Source of the DNA: a bacterium
GTDB lineage: Bacteria > Oederibacteriota > Muellerivitia > Muellerivitales > Muellerivitaceae
Length of the DNA stretch: 64,000 bases
Direction of reading: 5' to 3'
Assembly: GCA_035549195.1 (NCBI GenBank)
Contig: DASZRK010000020.1
Location: 1 to 64,000, forward strand
Position 1 is the stretch's first letter. Each line of letters opens with the position of its first letter. The notes beneath the pieces are model-generated. The model was not told where the DNA came from. It did not search any database and saw nothing but the letters and a program-made list of their open reading frames with translations. Positions 60,443 through 64,000 of the stretch are shown in pieces. The position numbers and the translations under genes were made by a program.

Positions 60443-60928
60443 TCATGATTGCCTTCCATAACGGTCCCTCACCATCTGGATCAGGTTGGTCGTGGAACGG
60501 CCTTCCACCACGGGAATGTTGAGCACCTGGCCGCCCCGGGCCTTGACCAGGTCGCCCCCGATGATCTTGTCCAGGGCCCAATCCCCGCCCTTGACCAGCA
60601 CGTCGGGCCGGAGGATCTCGATGGCCTTGTAGGGGTCCGGTTCCTCGAAAAAGGTGGTGAAATCGACGCAGGAAAGGGAAAGGAGCATCTCGGCCCGTTC
60701 GGCCAGGGGAAGGAGGGGCTTCAGGGGGCCCTTGATGCGCCGCACGGATTCATCGCTGTTGAGGGCCACCACCAAAAGGTCGCCCTTGGACCGGGCCGCC
60801 TGGAGATAGGTGACATGCCCCAGGTGCATCAGGTCGAAAACACCGTTGGTGAAGACTACTTTTTGGCCTTGCTTTTGAAGGTTCTGGAGGACGGGGGCTA
60901 ACTTGGAAGGTTCTAAAAATCGGTCCAA
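60443..60928 (-). CDS. D-glycero-beta-D-manno-heptose 1-phosphate adenylyltransferase (RfaE domain II)
   Basis: Makes ADP-heptose precursor for LPS inner core. The 161 residues have the nucleotidyltransferase motif VVFTNGVFDLMHLGHVTYL (HxGH-type), VVALNSDESVRRIKGP, EILRPDVLVKGGDW and VVEGRSTTNLIQMV. The kinase domain of bifunctional HldE is absent. The TTG complementing 60926-60928 was chosen because a good promoter lies at 60957-60985, leaving no room for the longer frame. Confidence 0.9.
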   Translation of the reverse strand: MDRFLEPSKLAPVLQNLQKQGQKVVFTNGVFDLMHLGHVTYLQAARSKGDLLVVALNSDESVRRIKGPLKPLLPLAERAEMLLSLSCVDFTTFFEEPDPYKAIEILRPDVLVKGGDWALDKIIGGDLVKARGGQVLNIPVVEGRSTTNLIQMVRDRYGRQS

Positions 60929-60956
60929 TTCATTTCTACTTCCGCTGGGATGCACG

Positions 60957-60985
60957 ATTATAGGGGAAGGCATCCGTTCAAGCAA
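60957..60985 (-). promoter_or_regulatory. Sigma70-type promoter of the heptose adenylyltransferase gene
   Basis: On the minus strand TTGCTT (60980-60985) and TATAAT (60957-60962) are separated by exactly 17 bp. Transcription would start about 60950, 20 bp before the TTG start codon. Confidence 0.7.
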
Positions 60986-61057
60986 CCCACTCTTGGTCCC
61001 GCCGGCGGGCACGGCCCTGTGTTAGCATGCCGGTACCACGATCCCCGGAGGGAATGG

Positions 61058-63127
61058 ATGGTCCCGTTGGGCCGGAATGTCTCCTACAATCCCCTCGGGT
61101 TCTTTCCCATCCTCCTCCTTGCCCACAGCTCCATCGCTTACGGGAACTTCGGGATCGAGGCTGAACTTTGGATCGGTGTCTTCGGCATCCTGCTGCCGGT
61201 CCTGCTGGGGCTCCACCTGGCCGCCGGTGAAAAAAGCGCCGCCCGGCGAACCCCTCCCTTCTGGCAGGTCGAATTCCTTCCAACGGTCCCCCCGGCCGCC
61301 TGGGTCCTATTGATCCTGTCCTTGGGGTTCCTGCATCTTTTTGGATGGGGACGGATCCCCTCATGGCCCCTGATGGACGAGGGACAATTCGCGTTCTATG
61401 CCGACCAGTTCAACCGCACCGGGCGAACGGCCCTTTTGCTCGGGAACGTGCAGATCGAGCCCCTATTCACCTGGATCCTGGCCTTGTTCTTCAGGCTCTT
61501 CGGCGTTTCCCTGGGAACCATCCGCCTCTTTCCGGCCCTCCTTTTCCTTTTCGCATTGGGATCCGGTTATTGGGCCTCCAGGAAATACTTCTCAAGGTCC
61601 TTTTCTTTTCTTCTCCTGGCCCTTTACGGCTCCGCCTTCTGGTCCCAGGTCTGTTCACGTCAATGCCTCCAATCGGACATGGTCCCCCTGTTCCAGTTCC
61701 TGCTCCTGGGGCTCTTGGGTTCCTATTCGTTGGGAAAGGCCCGTTCCCAACGGACTTGGGGGCTCCTTTTCGGTTCGATCCTGGGGGCGGGGCTCTATCT
61801 CTACACCGTCTGGCCGGTCATCATCCCACCCACCCTCGCCATCCTTTTGCATCACGCCCGGGCGCCGGCGGGGTCCAAGCCGCGGGTCCTTCGCTGGACC
61901 CTCACAGCCCTGGTCCTGGTTTCCACCCCCATGGTCCTGGCGCGCTTTTCCGACGGCGGCATGGGCTATATCCATTCCATCCTTGGGCCCCAAAGGATCC
62001 TTTGGCACCTGGCCGCCCTCTTTTTCAACGGGATGGGAAGCGTACCTTATGGACCCGCCTGGGGCGGGCTCTTGAACAGTGTCCTGGCTTCCTGTTTTTG
62101 GATCGGGGTCATCGAATCCTTCCGGGAAAGGGGAAGACCCCTCATCCGGTGGATCGCGTTCTCGGCCCCCTTCTTCCTCCTTCCTGAGATCCTGACCCGT
62201 CACGTGGAAATGCACCGCGCCGTTCTCCTGTTCCCCCTGCTCATGGTGATCGCGGCTTTCGGGGTCCAAACCCTGGTCCAGAGAGTTTCCAGCGGTCCAA
62301 AGGGACGATGGGCCCTCACCGCGCTCATCCTCGCCATTTCCGCTTCACTGGATCTTTACCACTATTCGGGCCCTTTCCAGGCGGATCGACTCAAGACCTC
62401 CAACCCGAACCATTGGATGTCCGTCGGATTGGCGCGGTCCTACCGGGTCCTGCAAGAACGGTCCCAACAAGGGGAAAATTTCCTGCTCTTGGGCCATTTG
62501 AACAACAATTCCAAGGACGCGACCTTCGACCTGGCCGCCGCGCCCTTCGAGAAGGCCTGGACCGCCGCGACCGGCCCGCGATGGGTCGTCCTGTTGACCA
62601 ACGTCCATTACCAGCCTTTCCTGAGCGGTAAATTCCCGGGCTCCCATTGGGATCGACCCTTTCCCGATCCACCCAACGACGACGACAATCTCGTTCTTTT
62701 CTGGACCCCCTATGATGACCGGACCCGAAAGACCTTGGACCCCTGGATCCAGGCCGATCCGTTCTTCAAGGAGATGGGGGATGAATATCTGTACTACCAC
62801 GATGTAAAAAGCCTCGAGCGGAACATCCTTCGGCTCGAGGCCGCCGGGAAGGAATTCAACAAGGACCCCTTCCTGATGGCCCAACGGGGGGAAAGAATGG
62901 CGCTTTACACTTTCCTGGCGCCGGACTTGGACCGCCGTCAGGCCGTGAAGGCCCTTCAAGAGGCCGTTCGGGTCTGTCCGGCCGCCCATTTATACGATGC
63001 CTTGGGAATGCTCCGGCTCGAAGAAGGCGATCTGTCGGCGGCCCGCAACGCCTTTGAAACGGCCCATCGGATGCCTTTGGACCATACGAACGCCATGGAA
63101 AACCTGCGGCATTTACCGCGACCGTGA
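61058..63127 (+). CDS. GT39/ArnT-like polytopic glycosyltransferase with TPR-like end
   Basis: A 689-residue membrane protein using polyprenyl-linked sugars. GGAGGG precedes the ATG at 61058. About ten transmembrane helices are visible (for example WVLLILSLGFLHLFGW, LFPALLFLFALGSGYW, SFSFLLLALYGSAFW). The first loop contains PLMDEGQFAFYADQFNRTG, the Asp-Glu motif of GT-C fold enzymes. The soluble C terminus ends in a TPR-like stretch (AVRVCPAAHLYDALGMLRLE, EEGDLSAARNAFETAHRMP). Acceptor unknown; could glycosylate lipid or protein. Confidence 0.82.
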   Translation: MVPLGRNVSYNPLGFFPILLLAHSSIAYGNFGIEAELWIGVFGILLPVLLGLHLAAGEKSAARRTPPFWQVEFLPTVPPAAWVLLILSLGFLHLFGWGRIPSWPLMDEGQFAFYADQFNRTGRTALLLGNVQIEPLFTWILALFFRLFGVSLGTIRLFPALLFLFALGSGYWASRKYFSRSFSFLLLALYGSAFWSQVCSRQCLQSDMVPLFQFLLLGLLGSYSLGKARSQRTWGLLFGSILGAGLYLYTVWPVIIPPTLAILLHHARAPAGSKPRVLRWTLTALVLVSTPMVLARFSDGGMGYIHSILGPQRILWHLAALFFNGMGSVPYGPAWGGLLNSVLASCFWIGVIESFRERGRPLIRWIAFSAPFFLLPEILTRHVEMHRAVLLFPLLMVIAAFGVQTLVQRVSSGPKGRWALTALILAISASLDLYHYSGPFQADRLKTSNPNHWMSVGLARSYRVLQERSQQGENFLLLGHLNNNSKDATFDLAAAPFEKAWTAATGPRWVVLLTNVHYQPFLSGKFPGSHWDRPFPDPPNDDDNLVLFWTPYDDRTRKTLDPWIQADPFFKEMGDEYLYYHDVKSLERNILRLEAAGKEFNKDPFLMAQRGERMALYTFLAPDLDRRQAVKALQEAVRVCPAAHLYDALGMLRLEEGDLSAARNAFETAHRMPLDHTNAMENLRHLPRP

Positions 63128-63129
63128 CC

Positions 63130-64000
63130 CTAAAGGTCCTTCGGATCCGTTCGTAGCGTTAGCCTCACCACTTCCGGGTTGCAATAGGTCCTGAGCGGCG
63201 GGTAACAACCGATGCCCCGGTGGATGTAGATGACCGTGTCCTTTTCCCGGTGGAACCCGCCGGCGTATTTGCGTCCCTCGTTCGCCGGGACCACCAGCGG
63301 CCCGAGGACGGGAAAGCAGATCTGCCCGCCGTGGCAATGGCCCGAGAGCTGGAGGTTCGCCCGGGTCTTGTGGGCCAGGTAAAGATGGTCCGGCTGGTGG
63401 GCCAGGAGGATCTTGGCGTCGCCCTTCGCCTTCAAGAGCGGTTCGTCGTTCTTCTCGCCCACCCATTTATCGTCCACACCCATGAGGGCCAGTCTCTTTC
63501 CTTTGACCTTGAGGTCCACCACTTCGTTCTGGAGCACCCGGATCCCGTCCGCTTCAAGGGCTTGCCGCATGGCATGGGCCCCCGCCCAATGGTCGTGGTT
63601 CCCCAAGAGGGCGTAAACGCCCAACCGGGCTTTGAAACCCTTCAAGAGCCCCTGCATGATGGCGATGTGCTTGGTGAAAGAGACGAAATCACCCGTCAGG
63701 ACAAAAAGATCGGCCTTCAGTTTCTGGGCCTCCTTCACCACGAAGCGGACGTAATCCTGGTGGATGTATTTCCCGAAATGGATGTCGGACAACTGGACGA
63801 TCGTCAATCCGTCGAAGGCCCGGGGCCAGCGCGGAAGGGCTACTTCGTACTCCACCACCTTCAGGTCGAAACACTGGTTGGGAAAGCCGACGAAGCGGGT
63901 GAAGGCGAAGGGCGCAGGCCAACGGGAAGGTCGGTTGGGGTAATGGCTGCGGACCTCCCGGTAGGTCGCGGGTTTCTTGCGGAACAACAGCCACCAGGCG
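63130..64000 (-). CDS. Metallophosphoesterase, YaeI/YkuE-like (5' end at window edge)
   Basis: The binuclear metal centre motifs are all present: VQLSDIHFGKYIH, LTGDFVSFTKH, LLGNHDHWAG, LLAHQPDHLY and SGHCHGGQICFP. A hydrophobic AWWLLFRKKP at the edge suggests an N-terminal membrane anchor that continues outside the window, so the true start is probably beyond 64000. Relatives hydrolyse UDP-diacylglucosamine or other phosphodiesters at the membrane. Confidence 0.88.
   Translation of the reverse strand, partial: AWWLLFRKKPATYREVRSHYPNRPSRWPAPFAFTRFVGFPNQCFDLKVVEYEVALPRWPRAFDGLTIVQLSDIHFGKYIHQDYVRFVVKEAQKLKADLFVLTGDFVSFTKHIAIMQGLLKGFKARLGVYALLGNHDHWAGAHAMRQALEADGIRVLQNEVVDLKVKGKRLALMGVDDKWVGEKNDEPLLKAKGDAKILLAHQPDHLYLAHKTRANLQLSGHCHGGQICFPVLGPLVVPANEGRKYAGGFHREKDTVIYIHRGIGCYPPLRTYCNPEVVRLTLRTDPKDL

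Noticed and set aside
60950-61057. Upstream start of the GT39-like gene
   Set aside because: The extra residues overlap the promoter of the divergent heptose adenylyltransferase gene; GGAGGG before the ATG at 61058 is a better start.

Overview
The window shows a bacterial chromosome interrupted by one complete-looking temperate podovirus prophage. The host flanks carry hisB/hisC/hisD and murA on the left, and rnpB, a type-I RNase H, a DUF1800/DUF1501 secreted pair, an EAL protein, kdsA-pyrG-kdsB, a heptose-phosphate adenylyltransferase and a GT39-like membrane enzyme on the right. The Kdo and heptose genes mean a diderm, LPS-making bacterium. GC is high and codons are C/G-ending. The gene order and the Thr-Pro-rich secreted proteins fit a little-studied candidate phylum better than a well-known genus, but this is inference and no species is claimed.

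The prophage runs from about 4351 to 50813 (about 46.5 kb) and is inserted in the 3' end of rnpB, the RNase P RNA gene. A 25-bp core (24/25 identical) is present at both ends: once as the functional 3' end of rnpB (50789-50813) and once as the displaced original end (4351-4375), next to the tyrosine integrase. Nearly all phage genes lie on the minus strand. From rnpB inward they are: small early genes, a long unexplained structured non-coding region (49407-49751), a replication-type gene (DUF4373-like) and a DNA-modification island (HNH-like protein, C5 methyltransferase, N4/N6 methyltransferase, DUF5131/Gp37-Gp68 protein, ASCH-like protein). A run of microproteins follows, then packaging and head genes in Bordetella-phage-BPP-1-like order (TerS, TerL, portal, Bbp19, scaffold, capsid, Bbp16 cement). 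Next come an initiator-like tRNA(CAU), tail tube and nozzle genes, T7-like ejection proteins ending in a 2311-residue polyvalent protein, secreted Thr/Pro-linker proteins with an SGNH hydrolase, a lysis cassette (membrane proteins, holin-like, GH25 lysozyme, cold-shock protein), an XRE repressor flanked by matching operators, a YqaJ exonuclease and the integrase.

Regulation can be read in places. A shared -35-like motif (GGGGATTGAACAT on the minus strand) precedes the packaging, portal and fibre transcription units. A 63-bp hairpin-forming element sits immediately 5' of terL and of portal, and a diverged copy precedes the first secreted structural gene. Two related 25-bp operators bracket the repressor gene. 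Strong hairpin terminators or processing sites follow the capsid, cement and Acb2-like genes. Many early genes are joined by ATGA, GTGA or TTGA overlaps, and reading these junctions recovered several short genes.

The points of greatest novelty are the unexplained structured RNA at 49.4-49.75 kb, the repeated leader RNA with covarying tetraloops, the phage initiator-like tRNA, an overprinted 55-codon gene inside the giant ejection protein, and an AT-rich ADP-ribosyltransferase-like module in that same protein.
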